DNA of 24,992 bases from DATAXV01 sp036272915. Lineage in GTDB: Bacteria; Chloroflexota; Dormibacteria; Dormibacterales; Dormibacteraceae. The notes beneath the pieces were generated by a model. The model saw only the letters and a program-made list of their open reading frames with translations, searched no databases and had not been told where the DNA came from. A program made the translations under genes and the position numbers. This document shows, one piece after another, positions 1-7,702 of the stretch (its first letter is position 1; the number at the start of each line of letters is the position of its first letter). The stretch spans positions 1 to 24,992 of the forward strand of contig DATAXV010000071.1 of NCBI GenBank assembly GCA_036272915.1. The letters are read 5' to 3'.

Positions 1-636
1 GAAGTGACCGAGAAAGTACGAGACGTCGAAGTCGGTGTCTACCCAGCTGGAGACATGCTCGGCGATCTCTGCCAGGGCCATTGTCCGGTCGTTCCTCCCC
101 GAGTACTCGAAGTCGACGACGTGAACGCGACTTCCGTCCCATAGGTAGTTGGCGAGGTTTCCGTCGCCGTTACAGAACACGGGCGCGGTCGATACTGCAA
201 ACGTCGATCGGTCCAACCACCGCGAGCCCTCCTTCCGAGCGCGGACGACCGCATGGGCGGTTGACTCCGGCAGCGGTTGCGCGCACCAGGTGCGGATCTC
301 CTCCACGGCATAGGTCTGATCCCAGGTCACGGCGGGAAGCTGTGCAAGGAGGCGACTCGGTATCGCATCCTGCAGTTTTGTCACAGTGCTCGCCAGGGCA
401 GTGATCTGCTCCGGGCGCACCCGGCTGCCGCGCAGTGGCATGCCGTCGACACGTGACATCAGGATTGTCGCAGAGGTGTCGTCCAGATCAGCCCGTACGG
501 GGCTCGGCGCCAGCCCCGGAGCATACTCGGCAAGCAGGGTCAGGGCCCGCCACTCGCGTTCGTGCTTACCCTGGTCACACCCCCGAAATCGCTTGACGAC
601 CAGGTTCCCTCGCTCCTCGATGCCGTGACCGCTCAC
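1..636 (-). CDS. Aminoglycoside phosphotransferase-like kinase, 3' end cut by window edge
   Basis: The minus strand is open from 750 to the left edge with no stop, so the C-terminus is missing. The translation holds an APH/choline-kinase catalytic loop, VFCNGDGNLANYLWDG, equivalent to the Brenner HGDxxxxN motif with Cys-Asn before Gly-Asp. It is followed by VVDFEYSGRND, the metal-binding Asp block. Further upstream, NLVVKRFRG fits the N-lobe ATP-binding lysine strand. The family transfers phosphate from ATP to small hydroxylated substrates; the substrate here cannot be read. The start is uncertain: there is no ATG, GTG at 636 (TTG at 639) is the first usual start, and the frame stays open to a stop at 751-753 with only a CTG at 696. 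The N-terminus may therefore be shortened or frameshifted. Base composition is visibly less GC-rich than the rest of the window, which may indicate acquisition. The fold is confident; the start and role are not. Confidence 0.75.
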   Translation of the reverse strand, partial: MSGHGIEERGNLVVKRFRGCDQGKHEREWRALTLLAEYAPGLAPSPVRADLDDTSATILMSRVDGMPLRGSRVRPEQITALASTVTKLQDAIPSRLLAQLPAVTWDQTYAVEEIRTWCAQPLPESTAHAVVRARKEGSRWLDRSTFAVSTAPVFCNGDGNLANYLWDGSRVHVVDFEYSGRNDRTMALAEIAEHVSSWVDTDFDVSYFLGHF

Positions 637-999
637 CAAGCCATATTGCCTGGGGTGCGCGGAGATCGGGACCCTTCGTAGTACGTCTATGACCAGCTCG
701 GGCCTCTGCCGCCGGAACGCTCGCTTGGAGGCGGGAAGCGCGGCTGAGCGTCACCAGGTCCTCGCCCGTCGCGTCCGCGGCGACGTCCTCAGGCGAAGCG
801 AGTCGTGATCACCGGGATCGAGATCGGGACTTATGCCCACCTCGTGCGGAACCACCGATCCCGCCGGAGGGACCAATCTCCCAGCGACATTGGACCGTGA
901 GAGTCACGAAGATAGACCGGGCCAACAGAACCGTACTGCAGGGCGCCGGACGACGCCCCGGACAAGACCAAGCCCTTCGTCTAGAGGATGGGAGACAAG
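637..999. other. Intergenic region, no convincing gene
   Basis: About 360 bases separate the left-edge kinase (minus) from the DUF4397 gene (plus). The short open frames on either strand have no recognisable domain and look like noise. A weak promoter candidate for the plus-strand gene is TTGGAC at 890-895 followed after 17 bases by TAGACC at 913-918. No terminator or RNA gene is visible. Confidence 0.5.
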
Positions 1000-1845
1000 A
1001 TGGCACGACGCACGTCCATGCAATGGCTGCGGGTTCTGACGGTGGCACCGATGCTGGCGGCGGTATCGCTCCTTGTCTCGTTCGCCGCCCAGCCCCTCGC
1101 GGCGGGAGCTCAGAGCGACGCCTACGTGCGCGTCGCCGCGCTCTCCCCCGACGCGCCCGCCGTCGACGTCTACGTCAACGGCACCAAGCTGGTCTCGGCG
1201 GCGGCGTACAAGTCCGTCTCCGACTACCTTCCCGTGGCGGTCGGGTCAGACCAGTTCAAGGTCACCGACGTCGGTTCCACGAAGGCTCTGATCAACGTGT
1301 CGGAGACCGTCAACACCGACGAGTACTACACCTTCGGAGTCCTCGGGCCGCTCTCCAAGATCATGGGCGAGATCTTCCAGGACGACCTCGGCGCCCCGCC
1401 GTCGGGTGACGCCAAGATCCGCGCGATTCACGCCGCCGTGGCGGCGCCCTCCCCGGCCAACATCCTCGCCGGCGGCAAGCCGGTGTTCCCCGGTCTCGCC
1501 TTCGAGGCGGCCACCCAGTTCGCGGCGGTGCCGGCGGGGAGCTACACCTTCGGCGTCGCGCCGATGAACTCGAACACGGCAGCCTTCAGCGCGACGGCCA
1601 CGCTCGTGTCCGGAGACGTCTACACCGCCTTCGGCATCGGCAACGGCGCATCGGCCGCCTACGGCCTGCTCCTCGTCAACGACTCGGCCGGCGCCAGCAT
1701 GTCCGGTGGTCCGGGCACGGGTGAGGGTGGCCTCTCCATTCCGAACCACGGCACCTCGCCGTTCGTGCCCGCGGCGCTTGCCGGCGTGCTGCTCCTGGCC
1801 GCCGGAGGCCTCGGTCTGACTCAGCTTCGGGCTCGCGCACGCTAG
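1000..1845 (+). CDS. Secreted DUF4397 protein with C-terminal sorting-like tail
   Basis: 281 residues. The N-terminus (MARRTSMQWLR, then a long hydrophobic stretch ending near AAGAQS) is a clear signal peptide. The body has two DUF4397-type units: VRVAALSPDAPAVDVYVNG and, after IRAIHAAVAAPSPANI, a second matching strand pattern ending in VYTAFGIGNG. A Gly-rich linker leads to IPNHG, a hydrophobic helix (FVPAALAGVLLLAAGGLGL) and a basic tail (RARAR). That is the layout of a sortase signal, but IPNHG replaces LPxTG. I chose ATG 1000 over ATG 988 because GGGAG (990-994) sits 5 bases before it, whereas 988 has no spacing from its purine tract. The sortase gene starts 4 bases after the stop, so it is probably a substrate of that enzyme. 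The biological role of DUF4397 is not established; it is a beta-rich extracellular domain. Confidence 0.85.
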   Translation: MARRTSMQWLRVLTVAPMLAAVSLLVSFAAQPLAAGAQSDAYVRVAALSPDAPAVDVYVNGTKLVSAAAYKSVSDYLPVAVGSDQFKVTDVGSTKALINVSETVNTDEYYTFGVLGPLSKIMGEIFQDDLGAPPSGDAKIRAIHAAVAAPSPANILAGGKPVFPGLAFEAATQFAAVPAGSYTFGVAPMNSNTAAFSATATLVSGDVYTAFGIGNGASAAYGLLLVNDSAGASMSGGPGTGEGGLSIPNHGTSPFVPAALAGVLLLAAGGLGLTQLRARAR

Positions 1846-1849
1846 GACT

Positions 1850-2470
1850 TTGAGCCCGTCGCTTCGGCAGGGGTGGCGGCACCTGACAGGTGCCGTCGCC
1901 CTCTTCGGCGTTATGGCGATGGCGGTCTCGTGCGGGGCCGCCGCCGCGGCGCAAGGAGCGACCGCGCGCCGGTCGCCGCCTCCGAAGCCCGCCCCATCCG
2001 CGCAGCCGGCGATCATCCCGCCGACGGCGGCGCTCCCGGTCCGCATTCAGATCCCCAGCATCGACCTCAACACCCAGCTGACCCAGCTCGCGGTGAACTC
2101 CACCGACCAGCCGTCGGCACCGCCGAATCCATGGGTACCCGGCTGGTACCCGGCGAGCCCGGCGCCCGGCGACGTCGGGCCGGCGATCATAGCCGGCCAC
2201 CTCGACACCTACACCGGCCCGGCGATCTTCTGGCGGCTGTCCCAGGTCCAGGTCGGAGACACGATCCTGATCAGTCGCGCGGACGGCACCACCATCACCT
2301 TCGACGTCTACAGGATCCAGGCCGTCAGCCAGCAGAACTTCCCGTCGCAGGAGGTCTACGGGCCGACGCCGTTTCCGGAGCTGCGCCTGCTGACCTGCGC
2401 CGGGACCTGGAACTCCGCCATCGGCAAGTACTCGCAGAACCTGGTGGTCTTCGGTCGGCTCTCCAACTAG
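1850..2470 (+). CDS. Class F-like sortase
   Basis: 206 residues from a TTG start 4 bases after the DUF4397 stop; TTG gives the basic n-region before the hydrophobic segment (HLTGAVALFGVMAMAVSCG). After an Ala/Pro-rich linker comes the sortase beta-barrel: VRIQIPSIDLNTQL, IIAGHLDT (catalytic His117) and LRLLTCAGTW (catalytic Cys183). Sortases cleave a C-terminal sorting signal through a Cys thioester and attach the protein to the cell surface. The short single-TM form with a TCxGTW block resembles the class F/E group of high-GC Gram-positives. The strand that normally carries the catalytic Arg reads YSQNLVVFG, giving Asn197, while the second sortase in this window has Arg at the same distance (14 residues) from its Cys. 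No strong ribosome site is visible, so translation is probably coupled to the upstream gene. Confidence 0.88.
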   Translation: MSPSLRQGWRHLTGAVALFGVMAMAVSCGAAAAAQGATARRSPPPKPAPSAQPAIIPPTAALPVRIQIPSIDLNTQLTQLAVNSTDQPSAPPNPWVPGWYPASPAPGDVGPAIIAGHLDTYTGPAIFWRLSQVQVGDTILISRADGTTITFDVYRIQAVSQQNFPSQEVYGPTPFPELRLLTCAGTWNSAIGKYSQNLVVFGRLSN

Positions 2471-2472
2471 CA

Positions 2473-2495
2473 AGGCCGCGGCGTGCGTGCGGCCT
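2473..2495 (+). terminator. Hairpin after sortase gene
   Basis: AGGCCGC and GCGGCCT form a perfect 7-bp stem with a 9-base loop directly after the sortase stop codon. No T-run follows, so it could be a weak or factor-assisted terminator or simply a 3' stabilising hairpin. Confidence 0.4.
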
Positions 2496-2709
2496 CGATC
2501 GCGTGACGGCCGCGGCGACCGAAGGCGGGAGGCTGGGTGTTCGCCTCACGCGTCCGCCAGGAGCTCGCCATCTGCGACGGACCACAGGAGACCTGGCCGA
2601 AAAGCAGAAGCTCGGTCGAAGATGCGGTGGGGGCGCCGGTCGGTCGCAGGCGTCCAGCGCGGTCGGGGGATTGGCGCGAAGAGACGAGGCCGTGTATCTA
2701 TGAGGAACG

Positions 2710-3342
2710 ATGTCGTCTGAACCCGACTCCAGCCGACCTGATCGCGAGCCGGGCATCGGCCGCCTGATCAGTCTCTCCGACGCGGTCGTCGCCATCTCCC
2801 TCACGCTGCTCGTCCTGCAGCTGCACGTCCCGGACCAGCTCCGCAACCCGAATTCCGCCTCCGAGCTGGCGACACAGCTCGGCAAGGGCGGCGGACAGCT
2901 GGTCAGCTACGTCATCTCCTTCTATGTGATCGCCCAGTTCTGGGGCGTCCACCGCCGGATCTTCCGCCGGGCCTCCGACGAGGAGAGTGTTCTCGAATGG
3001 TGGAACTTCGCCTTCCTCTTCACCATCACCGTGATGCCCTTCACCAGCGATCTGCTCGGCGCCTACACGCAGAACCCGCTGGCCGTCGACATCTTCGCCG
3101 TCAACCTCCTGCTCGCCAGCCTGTCCACCCAGGCGATGGCCGTCGTCGGCCGGCGCAAGGGCGTCCTGATCTCCGGTCCCGGGGCGCGAGAGGGAGCCGT
3201 GCGCACGGCCGTGGTCCCGGTCGTGATGGCCCTCTCGATCGCCCTCTCCTGGTGGAGCACCAGCGCCGCCACCTACTCCTGGATCCTCATCGCCGTGGCG
3301 CCGCCGGTTGTCGACCGGCTCCTGGCGACGCGGAAAGCCTGA
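2710..3342 (+). CDS. TMEM175/DUF1211 family membrane protein (potassium-channel-like)
   Basis: 210 residues with six predicted membrane helices, roughly 18-39, 62-84, 98-120, 125-147, 165-186 and 190-207. The first helix carries RLISLSDAVVAISLTLLVLQL, matching the family pattern R...FSDGVFAIALTLL, although the FSD signature is LSD here (Leu22-Ser23-Asp24). Bacterial TMEM175 homologues form potassium-permeable channels in which the first-helix signature lines the pore; selectivity of this member is not known. GAGGA at 2702-2706 precedes the ATG. The phospholipase D gene starts 32 bases downstream on the same strand, suggesting co-transcription. Confidence 0.82.
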   Translation: MSSEPDSSRPDREPGIGRLISLSDAVVAISLTLLVLQLHVPDQLRNPNSASELATQLGKGGGQLVSYVISFYVIAQFWGVHRRIFRRASDEESVLEWWNFAFLFTITVMPFTSDLLGAYTQNPLAVDIFAVNLLLASLSTQAMAVVGRRKGVLISGPGAREGAVRTAVVPVVMALSIALSWWSTSAATYSWILIAVAPPVVDRLLATRKA

Positions 3343-3374
3343 CGGACCGAGACCGACGAGGTGGATCGCCGACC

Positions 3375-4763
3375 GTGAGGGATGACGTTGACCCGGCCGC
3401 TCGACACGTTCCCTTCGCGGAATCCGGCTCGTATCCGGTGCGGGACGGCAACGCGGTGCGGCCACTCGTCGACGGTGAGCCGGCCTTCCGCCGGATCTGC
3501 GAGGCCGTCGAGACGGCTCGCCACAGCGTCTGGGTGACCGTGGCCTTCCTGAGGCCGGGCTTTCTGATGCCCGATGGTCGTGGTTCCTTCTTCGATCTGC
3601 TGGATGGGGCGGCGGCACGAGGCCTGGACGTCCGGGTGCTCTTCTGGGGGCTCAATCCGGAGTCGAGCCATTTCGGCCCCGGCGTCTTCTCGGGGACGCC
3701 GGAGCAGCGCGAGGTGCTCGCCGCGCGCGGGGCGGGATTCAGCGTCCGCTGGGACCGCGCTCACGGCCCGTACTGCCAGCATCAGAAATCCTGGCTGGTG
3801 GATGCGGGGCAACAGTCGGAGACCGCCTTCGTGGGAGGGATCAACCTCAACCCGCGCGCTGTCGTGTCCCCCGGTCATGTCGGGGAGGATCAGGTTCACG
3901 ACATCTACCTCGAGGTCACCGGACCCGCCGCGACCGATGTCCACCACAACTTCGTCCAGCGCTGGAACGAGGCCAGCGACCGGGCGTGCGAGGACGGCGT
4001 CTGGGGCCCCGGCGGCGGCGACCAACTGCCCTTCCCGACGTGCCTCACCGGCTCAAGGGGACCGGGCTTGGTTCAGATCCAGCGCACGGTCCATGCCGGC
4101 CGCTACCGCGTCGGCGAACCCGCCCCCGGCGGCGTCTCCTTCGAGATCGCGGCGGGCGAGCGCACGATCCTCGACCAGTACCTGCTAGCCATCGGCGCCG
4201 CCCGCCGCTCGATCTACATCGAGAACCAGGCTCTCGAGGTCGCCGAGATCGTCCTCGCGCTCGACCAGGCGCTCGAACGCGGCGTGGGAGTCGTCGTCCT
4301 GGTGCCGTCCGAGCCCGAGGACCAGGCGCGCGCGGCCAGAGGGAGGCCGGAGATGCGGAGCTTCGACGACCGGATGCGCGCGCTCGGCCGGTACGAGCAC
4401 TTCGCCCTCGCCGGCATCGCCGGGCCGACCGGGCGCGGCGACCGAGCCGACGTGTACGTGCACGCCAAGGTCATGCTCGTCGACGACGCCTGGGCAACCA
4501 TCGGCTCCTGCAATCTCCACAGGGCGTCGCTCTTCGCCAACTCGGAGCTGAACGCGTCGTTCTGGGATCCCGAGGCGGTGCGGGCGCTTCGCTGCGAGCT
4601 GCTGGCCGAGCACCTGGATCTCGACACCGCCGGCCTCGACGATGTCACCGCGCTCGGCGAATACCGGCGGATCGCGAGAGAGAACCGCTCGCGGAGGGAT
4701 CTCGGGGACGCCGGCTGGCAGGGGCTCGCCTTCAGCCTGGACCCGGCGACCTACTGCCGGTGA
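3375..4763 (+). CDS. Phospholipase D-like protein with two HKD motifs
   Basis: 462 residues from GTG 3375. Two complete HxKxxxxD motifs are visible: HQKSWLVD at 136-143 and HAKVMLVD at 363-370. The characteristic following blocks are FVGGINLNPR and IGSCNLHRASLFANSELN. Both half-sites are therefore intact, as in phospholipase D and cardiolipin-synthase-like phosphatidyltransferases, which use a phosphohistidine intermediate to hydrolyse or exchange phosphodiester head groups. There is no obvious signal peptide or membrane helix, so it is probably cytosolic or peripheral. The frame stays open far upstream, but that part overlaps the channel gene and reads as an out-of-frame shadow; GTG 3375, with a GAGGTGG tract about 11 bases upstream, is the sensible start. 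It lies between the TMEM175-like gene and a kinase-like gene in an apparent operon. The substrate is unknown. Confidence 0.86.
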   Translation: MRDDVDPAARHVPFAESGSYPVRDGNAVRPLVDGEPAFRRICEAVETARHSVWVTVAFLRPGFLMPDGRGSFFDLLDGAAARGLDVRVLFWGLNPESSHFGPGVFSGTPEQREVLAARGAGFSVRWDRAHGPYCQHQKSWLVDAGQQSETAFVGGINLNPRAVVSPGHVGEDQVHDIYLEVTGPAATDVHHNFVQRWNEASDRACEDGVWGPGGGDQLPFPTCLTGSRGPGLVQIQRTVHAGRYRVGEPAPGGVSFEIAAGERTILDQYLLAIGAARRSIYIENQALEVAEIVLALDQALERGVGVVVLVPSEPEDQARAARGRPEMRSFDDRMRALGRYEHFALAGIAGPTGRGDRADVYVHAKVMLVDDAWATIGSCNLHRASLFANSELNASFWDPEAVRALRCELLAEHLDLDTAGLDDVTALGEYRRIARENRSRRDLGDAGWQGLAFSLDPATYCR

Positions 4764-4803
4764 GGGAGCCGCGCCGCCTGCGGACGTCGCCCGGTGGCGC
4801 CGC

Positions 4804-5751
4804 GTGATCACGACACCACAGGCTCGAGCCGTCGCCACCGCGCTGCTCGGCCGGGCTCCCTCCGGATGCCAGCGCTTCCGGCCACCAGCCGGCGGTGCCG
4901 ACTCGACCACCTTCCGACTGCGGCTCGGCGCCGACCGGATGCTGCTGACGGTGAAGCGGCGCCCCGGAAGCCCGGTCGGGATCCGCTTCCACGCGCTTCT
5001 CCGGGCGGCCGGCTTGCCCGTGCCCGAGCTGATCGCCTTCGGTCCGGCGGCGGGGCCGGAGGGTGAGGCCTGCGCCATCTGGGAATGGGTGGAGGGCGTT
5101 CCCGCGGAGTGGGGGCCGGGGGAGCCCTGCCCCTACGACGAGGCGGAGTTCGGCGAGCTGCTCGGACGCATCCACGGCCTCGGCTTCGAGGGCGACTACG
5201 GCTTCCTCGGCGACGATCTCGAACATCGCGCCCACACCCTGCCCGGGCTCGGGCCGGTCAGCTCCGACTGGGCGTCCTTCTTCCACTGCGACGTCGCCGC
5301 CGAGCGGTACCTCGCCCTCGGCTATCTCGACGCCGAGGAGGCCGGACTTCTGTCCTCCCTTCCCCGCCGCCTGGGGGAGGGGTTCGCGTCACGCCCCCGG
5401 CGCCTGCTCCATATGGGTGATGTCATGCACACCGGCAACATGCTCATCGATCGCCGGTCGGGACGGATCCGGGCCATCCTCGACTACACCGAGTCGATGG
5501 TGGGCGACCCCCTTTGGGAGCTGGCCTGGATCCGGTACTACTTCGCCGACTACCCGTGGGACCGGCAAGGATTCGACCTGGCTCGCTTCTGGGCCGGCTA
5601 TGGCGCCGAGCACGGGTCCGAGGACCTTCTGGGGCGCTTCTATCTGATGGCCGTCCTGCTCTTCGAGAAGCTCCGCTTCTACGAGCCCGACTCGCCCCGT
5701 GGGCGCTGGGCCGTCGCCACCGTCAGGCGTCTCCTGCGGACCCTCGCCTGA
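4804..5751 (+). CDS. APH-fold phosphotransferase (aminoglycoside/choline kinase family)
   Basis: 315 residues from GTG 4804, 40 bases after the phospholipase D stop. LLTVKRRPG is the nucleotide-binding lysine strand. HMGDVMHTGNMLID (His203, Asp206, Asn212) is the catalytic loop and ILDYTESMVGDPLWELAW (Asp227) the metal-binding block, so all key kinase residues are present. The family phosphorylates antibiotics, choline, homoserine, sugars and other small molecules; the substrate cannot be told from sequence. The frame extends upstream into the phospholipase gene but that segment is low-complexity shadow. Its last 29 bases overlap the 3' end of the convergent HxlR gene. Operon position behind a lipid-head-group enzyme makes an alcohol or head-group substrate conceivable, but this is inference. 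Confidence 0.83.
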   Translation: MITTPQARAVATALLGRAPSGCQRFRPPAGGADSTTFRLRLGADRMLLTVKRRPGSPVGIRFHALLRAAGLPVPELIAFGPAAGPEGEACAIWEWVEGVPAEWGPGEPCPYDEAEFGELLGRIHGLGFEGDYGFLGDDLEHRAHTLPGLGPVSSDWASFFHCDVAAERYLALGYLDAEEAGLLSSLPRRLGEGFASRPRRLLHMGDVMHTGNMLIDRRSGRIRAILDYTESMVGDPLWELAWIRYYFADYPWDRQGFDLARFWAGYGAEHGSEDLLGRFYLMAVLLFEKLRFYEPDSPRGRWAVATVRRLLRTLA

Positions 5752-6250
5752 TCCCGATCGCGGCCGATGCCCGGTCCGGCGGCCGGATCGGGCCTCGCAG
5801 GTTCCAGCCCGGGGCGAGCACCTCGGCGGTGACGTCCTCGTGGGAGACGGGCTCCCCGCAGGCGTCGCAGACGTGCGCGGGGTGGAAGGGATGGTCGCGG
5901 TGCCGGAAGCGGACCGGCGGCGAGTCGACGGCCCAGCGGTCGCCCCATTCGACCAGTGCCCGGAGGACGTGCTCGAGCTCGCGACCGGCCTCGGTCAGCA
6001 CGTACTCGTACCGGGGCGGGCGCTCGCTGTAGCGGACGCGGGCCACGATCCCCGAGGCCTCAAGGGAGCGCAGCCGGGCGGTCAGCACATCGCGGGGCGC
6101 GCCGGTGTTGCGGGCGATCGCGTCGAAGCGGTGGTTGCCGTAGAAGAGCTCGCGGATCACGAGCAGCGACCACCGCTCGCCCAGGATCTCCAGCGCCGAC
6201 GCGACCGAGCACGGCCGCCCCCGATTCGTCACAGGACTAGGTTGGCACAT
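5723..6250 (-). CDS. HxlR-family winged-helix transcriptional regulator
   Basis: 175 residues from ATG 6250. The HxlR signature is clear: CSVASALEILGERWSLLVIRELFYGNHRFDAI (split here for reading: Cys15, then the recognition-helix region), ending with YVLTEAGRELEHVLRALVEWG. Cys15 is the conserved N-terminal Cys that in some family members senses electrophiles or disulfide stress. The C-terminal extension, about 60 residues beyond the core, contains CDAC, a CxxC pair that could bind metal or be redox-active. It is divergent from the ketosynthase gene, whose start is only 40 bases away, and an inverted repeat straddles its own start codon, which suggests control of both genes. The 3' end overlaps the convergent APH-fold gene by 29 bases. 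Confidence 0.88.
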   Translation of the reverse strand: MCQPSPVTNRGRPCSVASALEILGERWSLLVIRELFYGNHRFDAIARNTGAPRDVLTARLRSLEASGIVARVRYSERPPRYEYVLTEAGRELEHVLRALVEWGDRWAVDSPPVRFRHRDHPFHPAHVCDACGEPVSHEDVTAEVLAPGWNLRGPIRPPDRASAAIGIRRGSAGDA

Positions 6251-6260
6251 CAAACCAACC
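6240..6260. promoter_or_regulatory. Inverted repeat, candidate HxlR operator
   Basis: GGTTGG and CCAACC form perfect 6-bp arms around a 9-base spacer. The repeat spans the HxlR start codon and lies where the -35 region of the divergent ketosynthase promoter would be (its -10 candidate is 6279-6284). HxlR proteins are dimeric and bind such dyads near their own promoters. The assignment is positional inference. Confidence 0.5.
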
Positions 6261-6278
6261 CGCGCGAGGCCGGCCGGA

Positions 6279-6284
6279 TATGAT
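6279..6284 (+). promoter_or_regulatory. -10 element of a probable leaderless ketosynthase transcript
   Basis: TATGAT lies 6 bases before the ATG at 6291, so transcription would start at or next to the start codon. No Shine-Dalgarno sequence precedes this ATG. No good -35 is visible; that position is occupied by the inverted repeat 6240-6260. Confidence 0.5.
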
Positions 6285-6290
6285 CTGGGC

Positions 6291-7553
6291 ATGTCAGTTG
6301 GTAATTCAAACTCACACCGGCAGCGGCGCGTCGTCATCACCGGCATGGGTGTCATCACGCCGGTCGGGCACGACCTGGACACGCTCTGGTCGAACCTCCT
6401 CGCCGGCCGCGGCGGGGTGGGCCCGGTCACGCGCTTCGACGCCAGCGGGTTCCCGAGCCGGATCGCGGCCGAGGTTAGGGACTTCGAGCCGGAGGAGCAC
6501 ATGGACCGGAAGAGCGCCCGCCACCTCAGCCGCTCCTGCCAGTTCGCGCTGGCCGCCTCCCGCCGGGCGCTGGCCCACGCCGGCTTCGACCCGGCCGAGC
6601 ACGACCCCGACCACATCGGTGTCATCGTCGCCACCGCGGCGAGCGGGCTGGAGGAGATCGAGCGCGGGCACACGGCGATGATCGAGCGGGGTCCCCGCCG
6701 GATGTCCCCCTTCACCGCGCCGATGATGATCACCAACATGGCGTCGGGCGTCGTCGCCATGCACACCCGCGCCGGCGGCCCCAACTACGCGCTGGTCAGC
6801 GCCTGCTCGTCGTCGACCCACGCGCTCGGCGAGGCGGCCGAGATCATCCGGCGCGGCGGCGCCCGGGCGATGCTCGCCGGCGGTACGGAGGCGACCGTGA
6901 CCGCCCTCGCCTTCGGCGCCTTCTGCCAGATCAAGGCGATCAGCACGCGCAACGACGACCCCGCCCACGCCTGCCGGCCGTTCGACGCCGGCCGCGACGG
7001 CTTCGTGATGGGGGAGGGCGCGGCGATGCTGGTGCTGGAGGATGCCGAGTTCGCCAGGGCCAGGGGCGCCTCACCGCTGGCCGAGCTCGCCGGCTACGGG
7101 GCGACCAACGACATGTACCACTTCGTGGCGCCCCACCCCGAGGGTGACGGCGCGGCGCGGGCGATGAGGCTGGCGCTCCGGCAGGCCGGCAGGACTCCCG
7201 ATCAGGTCGACTACATCAATGCCCACGGCACGTCCACCAGGGTGGGCGACATCGCCGAGACGAAGGCGATCAAGGCCGTCTTCGGGGACGCCGCGACCGG
7301 GGTCCCGATCAGCTCCACCAAGTCGGTGCACGCCCACATGTTCGGGGCGACCGGCGCCGTCGAGGCGATCGCGTGCGTCCTGGCGCTGCGCGAGGGCGAG
7401 GTCCCGCCGACGATCAACCTGGAGGACGCGGACCCGGAGTGCGACCTCGACTACGTCGCCAACGTGTCGCGACCGGTTCGCGTGAGCACCGCGATGAGCA
7501 ACTCGTCCGGCTTCGGCGGGCACAACGCGACGCTGGTCCTGACCGCACCCTGA
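6291..7553 (+). CDS. fabF: Beta-ketoacyl-ACP synthase II (FabF-type ketosynthase)
   Basis: 420 residues, normal for FabF/KASII. The N-terminus RRVVITGMGVITPVG is typical. The catalytic triad is complete: Cys172 in VSACSSSTHALG, His312 in NAHGTSTRVGD and His349 in SSTKSVHAHMFGATG, with Lys344. The C-terminal NSSGFGGHNATLVL is the family's Gly-rich block. The enzyme condenses malonyl-ACP with an acyl-ACP in fatty acid or polyketide synthesis. It stands alone: no acyl carrier protein, malonyltransferase or ketoreductase gene is adjacent, so a regulated accessory fatty-acid elongation role under the divergent HxlR regulator is more likely than a full synthase cluster. The start is uncertain because there is no ribosome site; the leaderless ATG 6291 gives the normal N-terminal length. 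Confidence 0.92.
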   Translation: MSVGNSNSHRQRRVVITGMGVITPVGHDLDTLWSNLLAGRGGVGPVTRFDASGFPSRIAAEVRDFEPEEHMDRKSARHLSRSCQFALAASRRALAHAGFDPAEHDPDHIGVIVATAASGLEEIERGHTAMIERGPRRMSPFTAPMMITNMASGVVAMHTRAGGPNYALVSACSSSTHALGEAAEIIRRGGARAMLAGGTEATVTALAFGAFCQIKAISTRNDDPAHACRPFDAGRDGFVMGEGAAMLVLEDAEFARARGASPLAELAGYGATNDMYHFVAPHPEGDGAARAMRLALRQAGRTPDQVDYINAHGTSTRVGDIAETKAIKAVFGDAATGVPISSTKSVHAHMFGATGAVEAIACVLALREGEVPPTINLEDADPECDLDYVANVSRPVRVSTAMSNSSGFGGHNATLVLTAP

Positions 7554-7702
7554 GCCGGCCCGGCCCATGTCCCGCGCCGACGATCGAGAAGAGCGCCAGG
7601 GGCGCGATCATGCTTCTGGAAAGGCCTCTCCCCCGAGGGCCCGGCCGCGAGATGCTCGTCGAGCAGTCGCGCCGCACCAGCCGATCGACAGTGAGGAGAG
7701 AG

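Noticed and set aside
2997..3374. Upstream extension of the phospholipase D frame
   Set aside because: It lies inside the TMEM175-like gene in another frame and reads as Arg/His/Pro-rich noise.
6251..6784. Upstream extension of the HxlR frame on the minus strand into the ketosynthase gene
   Set aside because: It overlaps conserved FabF residues on the other strand and shows no domain; the regulator's conserved N-terminus begins just after ATG 6250.
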